The notes beneath the pieces are model-generated. The model saw only the letters and a list, made by a program, of their open reading frames with translations, did no database searches and was not told the origin of the DNA. A DNA stretch of 64,000 bases from JAFGKK01 sp964521085 (GTDB taxonomy: Bacteria; Chloroflexota; Anaerolineae; Anaerolineales; RBG-16-64-43): NCBI GenBank assembly GCA_964521085.1, contig CAZFPL010000012.1, positions 10,750-74,749 of the forward strand, in the 5' to 3' direction. A program made the position numbers and the translations under genes. This document shows positions 41,573 through 49,005 of the stretch, in pieces (position 1 is the first letter of the stretch; every line of letters starts with the position of its first letter).

Positions 41573-42817
41573 ATGAAAGCGCTGCAGATAGCCTTCAAAG
41601 ATATCAGCGTCCTTTTCCGCGACCGGACGGCGCTGCTGCTGATGCTGGGCGCGCCGCTTATCCTCACTGTCGGTCTGGCGATGATCAGCGGCCGAATGAG
41701 TGGGTCTTCAGGGCCCACCTTTCAAAACCTCCCGCTGGTCGTTGTTAACCTGGATAAGGGTGAGGTCGGCAAACAGCTCGCCGAGGCTTTCTCTTCGGAT
41801 GAACTGGACGATTTGCTCGATCCGCAAACAGCCGACACTCTGGCCGCGGCCCGCGCCCTGGTGGACGATGGCAAGGTGGTGGCAGCGGTGATCATCCCGG
41901 CGGAGTTCAGCGATGCGGTGACCGGAGCCAAAGAAGCCGGGGATGCCGACCGGATCGAAATTTACGCCAACCCCGACCGGGAGATCTCCTCGCAAATCGT
42001 CACCGCGGTTGTGGAAAGCTTCGTCCAGCAGGTCGAGCTGGCCCGCGTGAGCGGGCAGGTGGCCGTCGAGCAGATGCTCGCCGCGGGCCTGATCAATCCG
42101 CAGAAAGCGGCCGAGGTTGGGATTCAGGTGGCGGAGCGCGCCGTCTCGGAACGGGATTCCGGCGCGACCATTGGATTGGTTTCCTCTGAAAAGAGTGCGG
42201 ATCCTGAAAAGAATTTCGATATGATGGCCTATTTCGCCCCTTCCATGGCGATCCTGTTCCTGATGTACACCGTCGCCCTTGGCGGGAGGAACCTGCTGGC
42301 GGAAAAGGAAACCGGCACGCTGAGCCGGTTGGTCAGCGCGCCCATCTCGGAAGCGACGATTCTCGGCGGCAAGCTGCTCGGCATCTTCCTGGTGGCGGTG
42401 GCGCAAATGTCCATCCTGATCCTGGCCAATTCACTCCTGTTCGGCGTGAAGTTCGGCGATCCGCTTGGGGTTGCCGCGCTGATCCTCGGACTCGCGGCGG
42501 CGGCTTCCGGCTATGGCATCCTTCTGGCATCCATCGCGCGCACTCCGGGTCAGGTCTCCACCATCGGGATGGCGATGATGCTTACCTTCGGCGTACTCGG
42601 CGGGAGTTTCATACCGATCTCGAACATGCCGGATTGGTTCAGCCTGATTTCGAAGATCACGCCCAACGCCTGGGGTATCCAGGGCTTTGTCGCGCTTGGA
42701 TACGGCGATGCGCTTCCGCAGCTGGCGGGCACGCTCGCCGGCCTCTTCGGAATGGCCGCTGTTCTCTTCATCCTCTCCGTCGGATTGCTCCGGCGAAGGA
42801 ATTTGCTGCAAGGATAA
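41573..42817 (+). CDS. ABC-2 type permease (1)
   Basis: A 414-residue permease of the NatB/DrrB-like ABC-2 family. One helix at about 18-40, a large extracytoplasmic domain (about 45-215, including LVVVNLDKGEVGKQLAEAF and the QQVELARVSG helix), then five C-terminal helices, with ALGGRNLLAEKETGTLSRL as the coupling region. It starts 10 bases after the ATPase gene (AGGAGG present). Pairs of such half-permeases form a heterodimeric exporter. Only two bases lie between its stop and the MITE-like repeat at 42820. Confidence 0.94.
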   Translation: MKALQIAFKDISVLFRDRTALLLMLGAPLILTVGLAMISGRMSGSSGPTFQNLPLVVVNLDKGEVGKQLAEAFSSDELDDLLDPQTADTLAAARALVDDGKVVAAVIIPAEFSDAVTGAKEAGDADRIEIYANPDREISSQIVTAVVESFVQQVELARVSGQVAVEQMLAAGLINPQKAAEVGIQVAERAVSERDSGATIGLVSSEKSADPEKNFDMMAYFAPSMAILFLMYTVALGGRNLLAEKETGTLSRLVSAPISEATILGGKLLGIFLVAVAQMSILILANSLLFGVKFGDPLGVAALILGLAAAASGYGILLASIARTPGQVSTIGMAMMLTFGVLGGSFIPISNMPDWFSLISKITPNAWGIQGFVALGYGDALPQLAGTLAGLFGMAAVLFILSVGLLRRRNLLQG

Positions 42818-42819
42818 CC

Positions 42820-42932
42820 CTGTCCTAATCCCCTCGCCCCAACCCTCCTCTCGCTTCGCTCGAGGACATGCTCTCCCCCTTCCCGTGTCACGGGAAGGGG
42901 GAGAGGGGAAAGAGGAGAGGAGGTTAGGTCAG
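42820..42932. repeat. MITE-like, gene-free copy of the type A element
   Basis: 113 bases with ends CTGTCCTAATCCCCTC (42820-42835) and GAGGAGGTTAGGTCAG (42917-42932), close to the perfect terminal repeats of the DUF559 element. Inside is a hairpin with a 17-bp stem (about 42871-42905). It sits between two genes of one operon and begins 2 bases after a stop codon, so it did not break either gene. Confidence 0.82.
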
Positions 42933-42949
42933 TCGAAAGGAATTCATCC

Positions 42950-44149
42950 ATGAAAAAAATATTTGCAATCGCCTTCAAAGACAATCTTGTCCGCTTCTCT
43001 TCAAAAAGCGAGTGGCTGTTCTTCCTGGTCCTGCCGGTCGTTTTCTCGGTCGTCATCAACTTCGCCACCACCTCCCAGTCGGATTCCCGCATCGCGCTGC
43101 TGGTGGTGGATCAGGACGGCGGCGAACTGGCGCGGGATCTGGTGGATGTGTTGAAGGAATCGAAGACGGTGGCCGTGAAAGAATATTCCTTCTCGGAAGC
43201 CGAATCGAAATTCCGCGACCGGCAGGCTCCCGCCATGCTCGTGATCCCGGATGGATTGGAAGAAGCGAAAGCCAGCGGAAAGGCCGTGGAGCTGCAGTTT
43301 ACGGAAGCGGCCGGGAACGTGGATGCGGTCGCGGCCCGGCAGGCGGTCCAGGCGGCGCTGGGTTCCCTTGGAAGAACCCTGCAGGTGGCCGGGATCAGCG
43401 TCGCGGCGGCGGAGGAAATCCAGCCCTTTGCGGATCAGTCGGCGCGGGATGCGTATTACCAGGCGGCCAAGGATAAAGCGCAGACGTTGTTTGCCGACCA
43501 GCCGGAAAGAATTCTCGTCACCGGTCCTGCGCCGGTTGCGAAGGAGCAGGATTTCTGGAGCCCGTCCACGCAGGCGTCGGCCGGCACGGTCGTTACCTGG
43601 GTTTTCATTCCCCTTCTGGCGATATCCGAATTCTTCGCGCTCGAACGGCAGTTGGGGACCCTGCGCCGGATGCTCAGCGCGCCGGTCTCGAAGGCGGTCT
43701 TCCTTCTCGGAACGATCACCGGCCAACTCGGCACGGCACTTCTGCAGATGCTTATCTTGGCCGCGTTCGGCACCCTTCTGCTCGGAGTATCCTGGTGGCA
43801 TGATCCCCTGGCGACCCTGGTGATTTTCCTGGCGTTCGGATTGGCCTCCGTAGCCTTCGGAACGATGCTGGGCACGTTCGTGAAAACCCAGGGGCAGGCT
43901 TCAGGCCTCAGTCTCGCCCTGGGCATGGCGATGGCCCTCCTGGGCGGTTGTTGGTATCCGCTTGAGTTGTTTCCGTCGGCGGTCCAGAAAATCGTTCAGA
44001 TCCTGCCGACGACCTGGGCGATGGCCGGAATGAACGACATCGTCCTGCGCGGGCAGGGGCTCGCGGGAATTCTGCCGGAAGCGGCGGTGCTGCTTGGATT
44101 TGCGGGCTTGTTCTTCACCGTTGGCGTGCTGCGGTTCCGGTACGAGTGA
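42950..44149 (+). CDS. ABC-2 type permease (2)
   Basis: A 399-residue ABC-2 permease, paralogous to the preceding one. Signal-like first helix WLFFLVLPVVFSVVINFATT, extracytoplasmic domain beginning LLVVDQDGGELARDL, and the coupling segment FFALERQLGTLRRMLSAPVS before five helices, with MAMALLGGCWYPLELFPSAV near the end. Together with 41573 it would form the transmembrane part of the exporter served by the ATPase at 40612. The ribosome binding site AAAGGAA lies after the end of the repeat element. Confidence 0.94.
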   Translation: MKKIFAIAFKDNLVRFSSKSEWLFFLVLPVVFSVVINFATTSQSDSRIALLVVDQDGGELARDLVDVLKESKTVAVKEYSFSEAESKFRDRQAPAMLVIPDGLEEAKASGKAVELQFTEAAGNVDAVAARQAVQAALGSLGRTLQVAGISVAAAEEIQPFADQSARDAYYQAAKDKAQTLFADQPERILVTGPAPVAKEQDFWSPSTQASAGTVVTWVFIPLLAISEFFALERQLGTLRRMLSAPVSKAVFLLGTITGQLGTALLQMLILAAFGTLLLGVSWWHDPLATLVIFLAFGLASVAFGTMLGTFVKTQGQASGLSLALGMAMALLGGCWYPLELFPSAVQKIVQILPTTWAMAGMNDIVLRGQGLAGILPEAAVLLGFAGLFFTVGVLRFRYE

Positions 44150-44153
44150 TGCG

Positions 44154-44780
44154 ATGGAAGGTTTCCTCCTTGGATTGACCAGTGGCGGCACCTGCCTGGC
44201 GTATTGCGCGCCGGTGCTGGTGCCGCTGATGCTCGGCGCCGGCCGGTCCGCGCGCGGGAACGGATTGCTGCTGGCGGAATTTCTTTTCGGCCGCTTGGGG
44301 GGATATCTGCTCTTCGGCCTTCTGGCGTGGTGGACGGGGCAGCAGATTTTGGACGATCCGGTCCTCCGCAGCGTGATGTTCGGATCGGCGTATGTGATCC
44401 TGGCCGCGCTGCTCCTGTATTTCGGATTGGCCGGGGCGCCTGCGCCGTGCGCCCTGGGGGTCGTCGCCCCGCGCAGATGGCTTGCGCGCCGGCTGGCGCT
44501 CCTGCCGCTGGGGATGGGTTTTATCACCGGATTGAACCTCTGCCCGCCGTTTCTGCTCGCGTTCGCGGGCGCGGCATATTCGGGCAGCCTGGCGGCCAGC
44601 CTGCTTCTCTTTGCGGCTTTCTTCATTGGAACATCGATCTATATGCTTCCGCTTCCCTTTCTGGGCGCTTTTCACCGGCACGCCGCCGTTGCGCTTATCG
44701 GGAAAATGGCCGCCGTGCTCATGGCCGTCTATTATCTTTATTCCGGAATTCTGACCCTGCTGGGAGGGATCGCAATATGA
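44154..44780 (+). CDS. DsbD/CcdA-like (UreH/SafE-type) membrane protein
   Basis: A 208-residue protein with six helices. The first helix has GTCLAYCAPVLVPLMLG (Cys14, Cys18) and the fourth has GFITGLNLCPPFLLAFAGAA. This internal repeat with Cys-Pro motifs is that of the DsbD_2 family, whose members move reducing equivalents or act as metal or sulfur transporters. The start is 5 bases after the permease stop, and the end overlaps the polyferredoxin gene by 4 bases (ATGA), so translational coupling is likely. A role in supplying electrons with the polyferredoxin is plausible. Confidence 0.82.
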   Translation: MEGFLLGLTSGGTCLAYCAPVLVPLMLGAGRSARGNGLLLAEFLFGRLGGYLLFGLLAWWTGQQILDDPVLRSVMFGSAYVILAALLLYFGLAGAPAPCALGVVAPRRWLARRLALLPLGMGFITGLNLCPPFLLAFAGAAYSGSLAASLLLFAAFFIGTSIYMLPLPFLGAFHRHAAVALIGKMAAVLMAVYYLYSGILTLLGGIAI

Positions 44781-45952
44781 CAATTACCGCTGCTGTTCCG
44801 TTGAAAGGTGCAACCGCCGGGATGGGCATCGCGAAGAGCCTTGCGTTGACGTTTCCGATGGCTTTGCTGACTGCGATTCTGCTTATGGGGAGCGGGTCGG
44901 AAAACGATCCCCTCCTGCTGGCGGCGATCGGGATCACATGGCTCGGGCTGAACGCGGCGTTTTTCCTGATGCTTTCCACCGGAAAAACCCACAAGGTCCG
45001 CTCTATCCTGTTTATCCTGATGGCGCTGGCGATGGTGTATTGGTTTATGTACGAAGTTTTCACCGCTCGCGGGAGCAATATCGTCACGGAAGTGAACGCC
45101 ATCCAGGGAGAAGTGCCGTTCTGCCATTTGGTGATCCCGATGGTTATTCTGCCTGCGCTGTTGACCGGAACCGTCATTTTCCCGGGATCCCTGCTGACCG
45201 GTTTTGCCAGCATCGCCAGCATGCTCGTTTTGTGGCTGGGAACAACGCTGGCGATCGGCCGCGGCTGGTGCAGCTGGGTGTGTTTCTACGGCGGATGGGA
45301 CGAGGGTTTCTCGAAGATTCTGAAAAAACCGGTGATCAAGAATATTTCCGCCCGGTGGACGCTCTTCCCATGGGCGTTTCTGCTTTTCATCGTGCTCGCC
45401 TCCGCCTTGGCGCTTTCGCCCGTCTACTGCGATTGGTTCTGCCCGTTCAAAGCGGTGACGGAATTCGGGGCGGTTAACTCGATCGTGGCGGCTGTCCAAA
45501 CGGTCATCTTCGTATCGATCTTTCTGGGGTTGGTCATTCTTCTGCCGGTCCTCACCAAGCGCCGGACCCAATGCGGCCTGTTCTGCCCGTTCGGCGCGAT
45601 GCAATCGCTGACCAACAAGGTCAACGTGTTCGACGTCCGCATCGATACGGAAAAGTGCGCATCCTGCGGCTTGTGCATCCGGCAGTGCCCCACCTTTTCG
45701 ATCGACGAGGACAGCCTGAAGCAGGGGCGGACGCGGATCACGTGTACCAAATGCGGGCAGTGTGTTGACGCCTGCCCGAAGAAAGCGATTGCTTTCCATA
45801 TCCGCGGCACGGGCGCGGGCGTGCGCCCCAACCTGGCGCGGATGCTTTTTCTCTATCCGGCTTTCCTGGTCTTTACGGCGATGGGCGGCGGGATGATCGC
45901 TTTTACGATCTGGCATCTGCTCCGGCTTGTCGTCACCGGAAGCATCACATAG
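44777..45952 (+). CDS. NapH/NosR-like membrane polyferredoxin
   Basis: A 391-residue protein with six or seven helices. Cys motifs in order: GRGWCSWVCFYGGW, YCDWFCPFKAVTEFGA, QCGLFCPFGAMQSL, then two classical 4Fe-4S sites CASCGLCIRQCP and CTKCGQCVDACP. The CxxxCP-type clusters are those of NapH, NosR and RdxA/FixG-type membrane ferredoxins, which pass electrons across the membrane side. In nos clusters a NosR-like protein goes with an ABC exporter (NosFY) and maturation genes; the arrangement here (ATPase, permeases, thiol membrane protein, polyferredoxin) is similar in logic, but no nosZ, nosD or other partner is in sight. Confidence 0.92.
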   Translation: MTITAAVPLKGATAGMGIAKSLALTFPMALLTAILLMGSGSENDPLLLAAIGITWLGLNAAFFLMLSTGKTHKVRSILFILMALAMVYWFMYEVFTARGSNIVTEVNAIQGEVPFCHLVIPMVILPALLTGTVIFPGSLLTGFASIASMLVLWLGTTLAIGRGWCSWVCFYGGWDEGFSKILKKPVIKNISARWTLFPWAFLLFIVLASALALSPVYCDWFCPFKAVTEFGAVNSIVAAVQTVIFVSIFLGLVILLPVLTKRRTQCGLFCPFGAMQSLTNKVNVFDVRIDTEKCASCGLCIRQCPTFSIDEDSLKQGRTRITCTKCGQCVDACPKKAIAFHIRGTGAGVRPNLARMLFLYPAFLVFTAMGGGMIAFTIWHLLRLVVTGSIT

Positions 45953-45979
45953 GAAATTCCTGCAAATTGGGAGTGAAGA

Positions 45980-46438
45980 ATGTCTACCGTCAAATCGATA
46001 CTGGGTTACATTGGCGCCGGATTGGGCGTGCCCCTGGTGCTGGTCACATTCATCGGGATGGAGGGATGGATGCAGAGGTTCGCGGATACCGGAGTGCGGA
46101 TTTCCCCGTGGATTTCCGGTGACACGGTGACGATCACGATTTCACATGACGGGTACCAAACCCTGGTTCATAAGCCGGTCTTCATGGGTCTGCTGTGGGA
46201 AACGCGCGATGGATTCGTGCAGGTGGATTGGACTCCGCGGGAGAATGCACCGGCGGTGATCGACGAGGCAATCGATTACGACAGCGACGGCCGGAATGAC
46301 TTCCGCGTGCAATGGAACACGCAGACCGGGGAGATCATGCTGTCATCGCTTTCGGAGAATGTACTTTACCTGGAAGGGAAATATGCCCTGCGTGACTCAT
46401 GGGCAGTGCGGGTGAGGGTGAAGAATCCAAAGGGATGA
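45980..46438 (+). CDS. Membrane-anchored protein of unknown function
   Basis: A 152-residue protein with one N-terminal helix (about 8-27) and an exported beta-rich domain: DTVTITISHDGYQTLVHKPVF, LLWETRDGFVQVDW, DEAIDYDSDGRNDFRVQWN. The DSDGRNDF stretch resembles a calcium-binding EF-like or dockerin-like loop. It starts 27 bases after the polyferredoxin stop (GGAGTGAAG upstream) and is probably the last gene of the exporter/polyferredoxin run. I know of no family assignment. Confidence 0.68.
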   Translation: MSTVKSILGYIGAGLGVPLVLVTFIGMEGWMQRFADTGVRISPWISGDTVTITISHDGYQTLVHKPVFMGLLWETRDGFVQVDWTPRENAPAVIDEAIDYDSDGRNDFRVQWNTQTGEIMLSSLSENVLYLEGKYALRDSWAVRVRVKNPKG

Positions 46439-46511
46439 CGCACTTAAGGACTGCCGTCATTCCTACGTTCCCTCCCCCCGGGGATCCTTTGTTCTACTTG
46501 ACCGTCATAAT

Positions 46512-46538
46512 CCCCCCATTCCCGAAGGGAATGGGGGG
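46512..46538. repeat. Left hairpin of the type B DUF559 element
   Basis: CCCCCCATTCCC, loop GAA, GGGAATGGGGGG: a perfect 12-bp stem. Confidence 0.92.
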
Positions 46539-46705
46539 AAGTGAACTTGGGGGGAGGGAAATGGGGGNNNNNNNNNNNNNNNNNNNNNNNNNNNNNNNNN
46601 NNNNNNNNNNNNNNNNNNNNNNNNNNNNNNNNNNNNNNNNNNNNNNNNNNNNNNNNNNNNNNNNNNNAATGGGGGGAAGTGAACTTGGGGGGAGGGAAAT
46701 GGGGG
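46539..46705. repeat. 29-bp direct repeats around an assembly gap
   Basis: The unit AAGTGAACTTGGGGGGAGGG plus AAATGGGGG occurs at 46539-46567 and again at 46677-46705, followed by a degenerate third copy. The 100-N gap (46568-46667) lies within the array. Confidence 0.85.
46568..46667. other. Assembly gap (100 N)
   Basis: A second placeholder of exactly 100 N, again inside a direct repeat array of a DUF559 element. Confidence 0.98.
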
Positions 46706-46738
46706 AAGTGAACTTCGGGGAGGGGATGGAATTTGAGC

Positions 46739-47110
46739 CTATTCCTTCAATGGAAGGTCCAATGACTCGATGGTGTCCATTATCTTTTGTAACACGCATT
46801 CAATATCCGTCGTCACCTCGCTGTTCCAAAAACGCAATACCCGATATCCCTGCCTCCTGAGAACATCAGACCGCGCGGTATCATATTCCTTTTGCGACGA
46901 ATGCGATTCCCCATCCAGTTCGATAATGACTTTCTTTCTAGGAGCGCAGAAATCAACGATGTATGGTCCGATAGGATGTTGACGCCGAAAACCGGCACCT
47001 GCCAGCCGATGTGCTCGCAAGCGGCGCCACAATATTTTCTCGGCAACGGTCAGGTTCCTTCGTAAAATGCGTGCGCGAAGAAATGTTTTCGATTCTTCAT
47101 CTTGCGGCAT
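46739..47110 (-). CDS. DUF559 (Vsr-like) endonuclease domain protein (second)
   Basis: A 123-residue protein from the ATG at 47110 (GAGGGGGATTTCT upstream, very like the site of the first DUF559 gene). Motifs in family order: LTVAEKILWRRLRAH, GFRRQHPIGPYIVDFCAP, KVIIELDGESHSSQKEYD, RVLRFWNSEV. Candidate catalytic residues are Asp53, Glu64, Asp66 and His70. It differs at most positions from the protein at 39655, so the two were not produced by a recent local duplication. It occupies the middle of the type B hairpin element. Confidence 0.92.
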   Translation of the reverse strand: MPQDEESKTFLRARILRRNLTVAEKILWRRLRAHRLAGAGFRRQHPIGPYIVDFCAPRKKVIIELDGESHSSQKEYDTARSDVLRRQGYRVLRFWNSEVTTDIECVLQKIMDTIESLDLPLKE

Positions 47111-47172
47111 AGAAATCCCCCTCGGGCGTTTTCTCCCCCCTAAGTCCCCTTTCGTAATAGATACTGATCTAT

Positions 47173-47199
47173 CCCCCCATTCCCTTTGGGAATGGGGGG
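47173..47199. repeat. Right hairpin of the type B DUF559 element
   Basis: CCCCCCATTCCC, loop TTT, GGGAATGGGGGG; the 12-bp arms are identical to those of the left hairpin. Confidence 0.92.
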
Positions 47200-47207
47200 T
47201 AGTGGTT

Positions 47208-48287
47208 TTAGGGGGGAGGGGGCGTGTGCTGTGCCCGCCAAGCTGTGCGTTCCTTCCCCCACTCCTCTTCATCTTCCGGCGGAAGCGCGGTTTCCCCTTC
47301 GGGCCGGCGGACCAGCGTCAGCGCCGTGCTCGGACACTCCACGGTACACACCCCGCATCCCGCGCAGCGGATCTGCTCCACGCGGGCGACTCCATCGAGC
47401 GAGATCGCATCAAAGGGGCAGCGCTCCTTGCATAAGCCGCATCCGCTGCAGGCGGTTTCATCCACCTGGCAGACGAATCCCGATCGGGCGATCACCGAGG
47501 CCATCCCGCCCTCGGCCATCCCGCGCAGAATGCCGCACGAGCAGGTGCAGCAGTTGCAGATGTACCAGTTGCCCTCGCGGGTGTTGGATACCGAGTGAAC
47601 CAGCCCGGCTTCCGCCACGCTGCGCAGCAGGTCAAGCGCCTCCTGTTTGGTCAGTTCGCGCATTCCGTTGCGGCCATGGAAAGCGCCCGGCGTGGAGGAC
47701 ATGACCATGCAGGCTTCCACCGGATGCGGGCAGGGACGGCCGATAAGGGCGGTTTGTTTCCGGCAGATGCAATCGGTGACGGACCAGGCGGACGCGCGCT
47801 CGACGATCCCCGCCGCGCTTTCGAACGGCGCAATCGAAATATCCGTCTTCACGCTTTCCTGGACCGGGACGACCCTGTGGAACTGCGGTTGGATGGCAAG
47901 CGCCTGCTGAAACGCGGCGTGAAAATAATCTTCGAATCGTTTGGCCAGTTCCGCGTTCATCCGCCCGGCTTGCATCTCGTAGATGCCCACCACGAAGGGC
48001 ATCAGGCAGTATCCCAGGCCGCTCTCGGACCGCCCGGCGGTGATCAATCCTTTGCGGGCCATTTCCTTCAACTGTGAACGGACGGCGGCGGCGTTACGGT
48101 CTATACGGGAGGCGATCGCCCTCGGTGTTTCCGGTTCTGTGGAGAGGTCGGCTGCCAGCGCCGCTTCCTCGGGGGAAAACAGGTACTTGAGCAGGCGCAG
48201 GTGTGAGCCGTCCTGGGCCGGCGGGAAGCCATTCGGGAGGTCGTCCAGGCGTTTTGCCAGGTTTTGAAAAGGCGTGGAGTCAGTCAT
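47208..48287 (-). CDS. Winged-helix protein with two 4Fe-4S clusters
   Basis: A 359-residue protein (ATG at 48287). Residues about 25-100 are a winged helix (LLKYLFSPEEAALAADLS, ETPRAIASRIDRNAAAVRSQLKEMARKGLI). The middle has a Cys-rich part (VTDCICRKQTALIGRPCPHP, YICNCCTCSCGIL). The C-terminus has two 4Fe-4S sites, CSGCGLCKERCPFDAI and CAGCGVCTVECPSTAL. Proteins of this layout are usually annotated as 4Fe-4S binding proteins; a redox-sensing regulator or electron-transfer role is possible. Its last codons (HTPPPP) and TAA stop (47208-47210) are supplied by the right repeat of the DUF559 element, so the original C-terminus was probably changed. Confidence 0.85.
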   Translation of the reverse strand: MTDSTPFQNLAKRLDDLPNGFPPAQDGSHLRLLKYLFSPEEAALAADLSTEPETPRAIASRIDRNAAAVRSQLKEMARKGLITAGRSESGLGYCLMPFVVGIYEMQAGRMNAELAKRFEDYFHAAFQQALAIQPQFHRVVPVQESVKTDISIAPFESAAGIVERASAWSVTDCICRKQTALIGRPCPHPVEACMVMSSTPGAFHGRNGMRELTKQEALDLLRSVAEAGLVHSVSNTREGNWYICNCCTCSCGILRGMAEGGMASVIARSGFVCQVDETACSGCGLCKERCPFDAISLDGVARVEQIRCAGCGVCTVECPSTALTLVRRPEGETALPPEDEEEWGKERTAWRAQHTPPPP

Positions 48288-48338
48288 GGATGGAAGTATA
48301 ACAGGGTGGACCGGTTCGCGTGCGGATGTGAATTCTCT

Positions 48339-48444
48339 CTCATGCACCGCCGATCCCTCGGGGCATTTCTGCCCCTCGGGATGACCTACGGAGTATGTCA
48401 TCCCGAGCCTCGCATTGCGAGGCGGGGGATCGGTATCGCATGAG
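48339..48444. repeat. 106-base imperfect palindromic repeat
   Basis: The ends CTCATGC (48339) and GCATGAG (48438-48444) and the inner arms CTCGGGATGAC (48375-48385) / GTCATCCCGAG (48397-48407) are complementary, with further partial pairing (CCGATCCC / GGGGATCGG). GTCATCCCGAG-type palindromes are a common intergenic repeat class. No gene. Confidence 0.8.
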
Positions 48445-48461
48445 GAGGAAAGGAATTCGAT

Positions 48462-48688
48462 CTACGCCTTCGTACTCACCGCATACAGTTTCCCGTCCAG
48501 CGCGCCGAAGTACGCCGCGACGCCGGACACGACCGGCGAAGAGACCACCCCGCCGTCGGAGAGTCGGGTGCGGCAGGCGTACTTTTGGTAATCCCGGTTG
48601 ACGGATCGGCGGAGACCGGTTGAAAGCCGGTGGCGAAAAGCGTGATCCATGCAAGATGCCCGGTGAGTGTGAAGATGTGTTTGGACAT
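48462..48688 (-). pseudogene. Remnant of a secreted PQQ-type beta-propeller gene
   Basis: The ATG at 48688 (AGAGGAACCCTC upstream) opens a signal peptide, MSKHIFTLTGHLAWITLFAT. The downstream part, in another frame, reads DGGVVSSPVVSGVAAYFGAL then DGKLYAVSTKA and a stop at 48462. This second part is a PQQ/BamB-like blade (VxSSPxVxxGxVYFGSxDGxLYAV). The span of 227 bases is not a multiple of three. So it looks like the start and the last blade of a propeller protein joined by a deletion with a frameshift. Promoter and ribosome binding site seem intact. Confidence 0.6.
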
Positions 48689-48729
48689 GAGGGTTCCTCT
48701 CGGAAAATGATTTCCGGTCCGGAAATCCA

Positions 48730-49005
48730 TCAGGGTACACCGGGCCGGGATGGACCGGGATGCAGAAACTGAACTTCAAGCAGCGGAAGGCATAAATCGC
48801 GGGTGTGGGCCAGCAGACCGTGCAATTCCGCCTGATCCCGCACCTGGCCGGTCAGGGTTGTGCACACTTGGTTTCCCTCCTCCTTCTTCACTTGAATGGT
48901 CATGCCGGCGAACGATTCCGTCCAACTGTCGTCCAGCCGTCCCTGAAGGATGATTTTGTAGGTTGCCGGTTGGTCGAGGCGCAATGGTGGATGATGGTTG
49001 GACAT
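48730..49005 (-). CDS. Small conserved hypothetical protein
   Basis: A 91-residue protein from the ATG at 49005. The pattern YKIILQGRLDDSWTESFAGM, then TLTGQVRDQAELHGLLAHTR and DLCLPLLEVQFL, belongs to a small widespread group of uncharacterised proteins found in Chloroflexota and other phyla (typical core YRIxVxGxLDxxWSDWFxGM and GxVxDQAALHGLLxKIRDLGLPLLSV). Known relatives have no assigned function. It precedes the broken propeller gene by 41 bases on the same strand, and a long inverted repeat lies in its upstream region. Confidence 0.82.
   Translation of the reverse strand: MSNHHPPLRLDQPATYKIILQGRLDDSWTESFAGMTIQVKKEEGNQVCTTLTGQVRDQAELHGLLAHTRDLCLPLLEVQFLHPGPSRPGVP

Larger units (their letters stand above)
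46470..47220. mobile_element. Hairpin-bounded DUF559 element, type B
   Basis: The DUF559 gene at 46739-47110 is bracketed by two copies of one repeat. Left copy: CCCTCCCCCC (46470-46479), hairpin 46512-46538, GGGGGGAGGG (46549-46558), then direct repeats and the N gap. Right copy: CTCCCCCCTAA (47133-47143), hairpin 47173-47199, TTAGGGGGGAG (47208-47218). A gene-free relative is at 62254-62345. The plan (repeat-hairpin, DUF559, hairpin-repeat) is that of the type A element, with different sequences. Exact ends cannot be fixed because of the N gap. Confidence 0.58.

Noticed and set aside
44204..44776. Long N-terminal extension of the polyferredoxin frame
   Set aside because: It overlaps the DsbD-like gene out of frame and is Arg/Gly-rich. 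The ATG at 44777, coupled by an ATGA overlap, gives the family-like N-terminus.
39582..47220. One large composite transposon carrying the whole ABC exporter operon between the two DUF559 elements
   Set aside because: The two elements have different hairpin and end sequences, so they cannot serve as matching ends. Each looks like an independent insertion.
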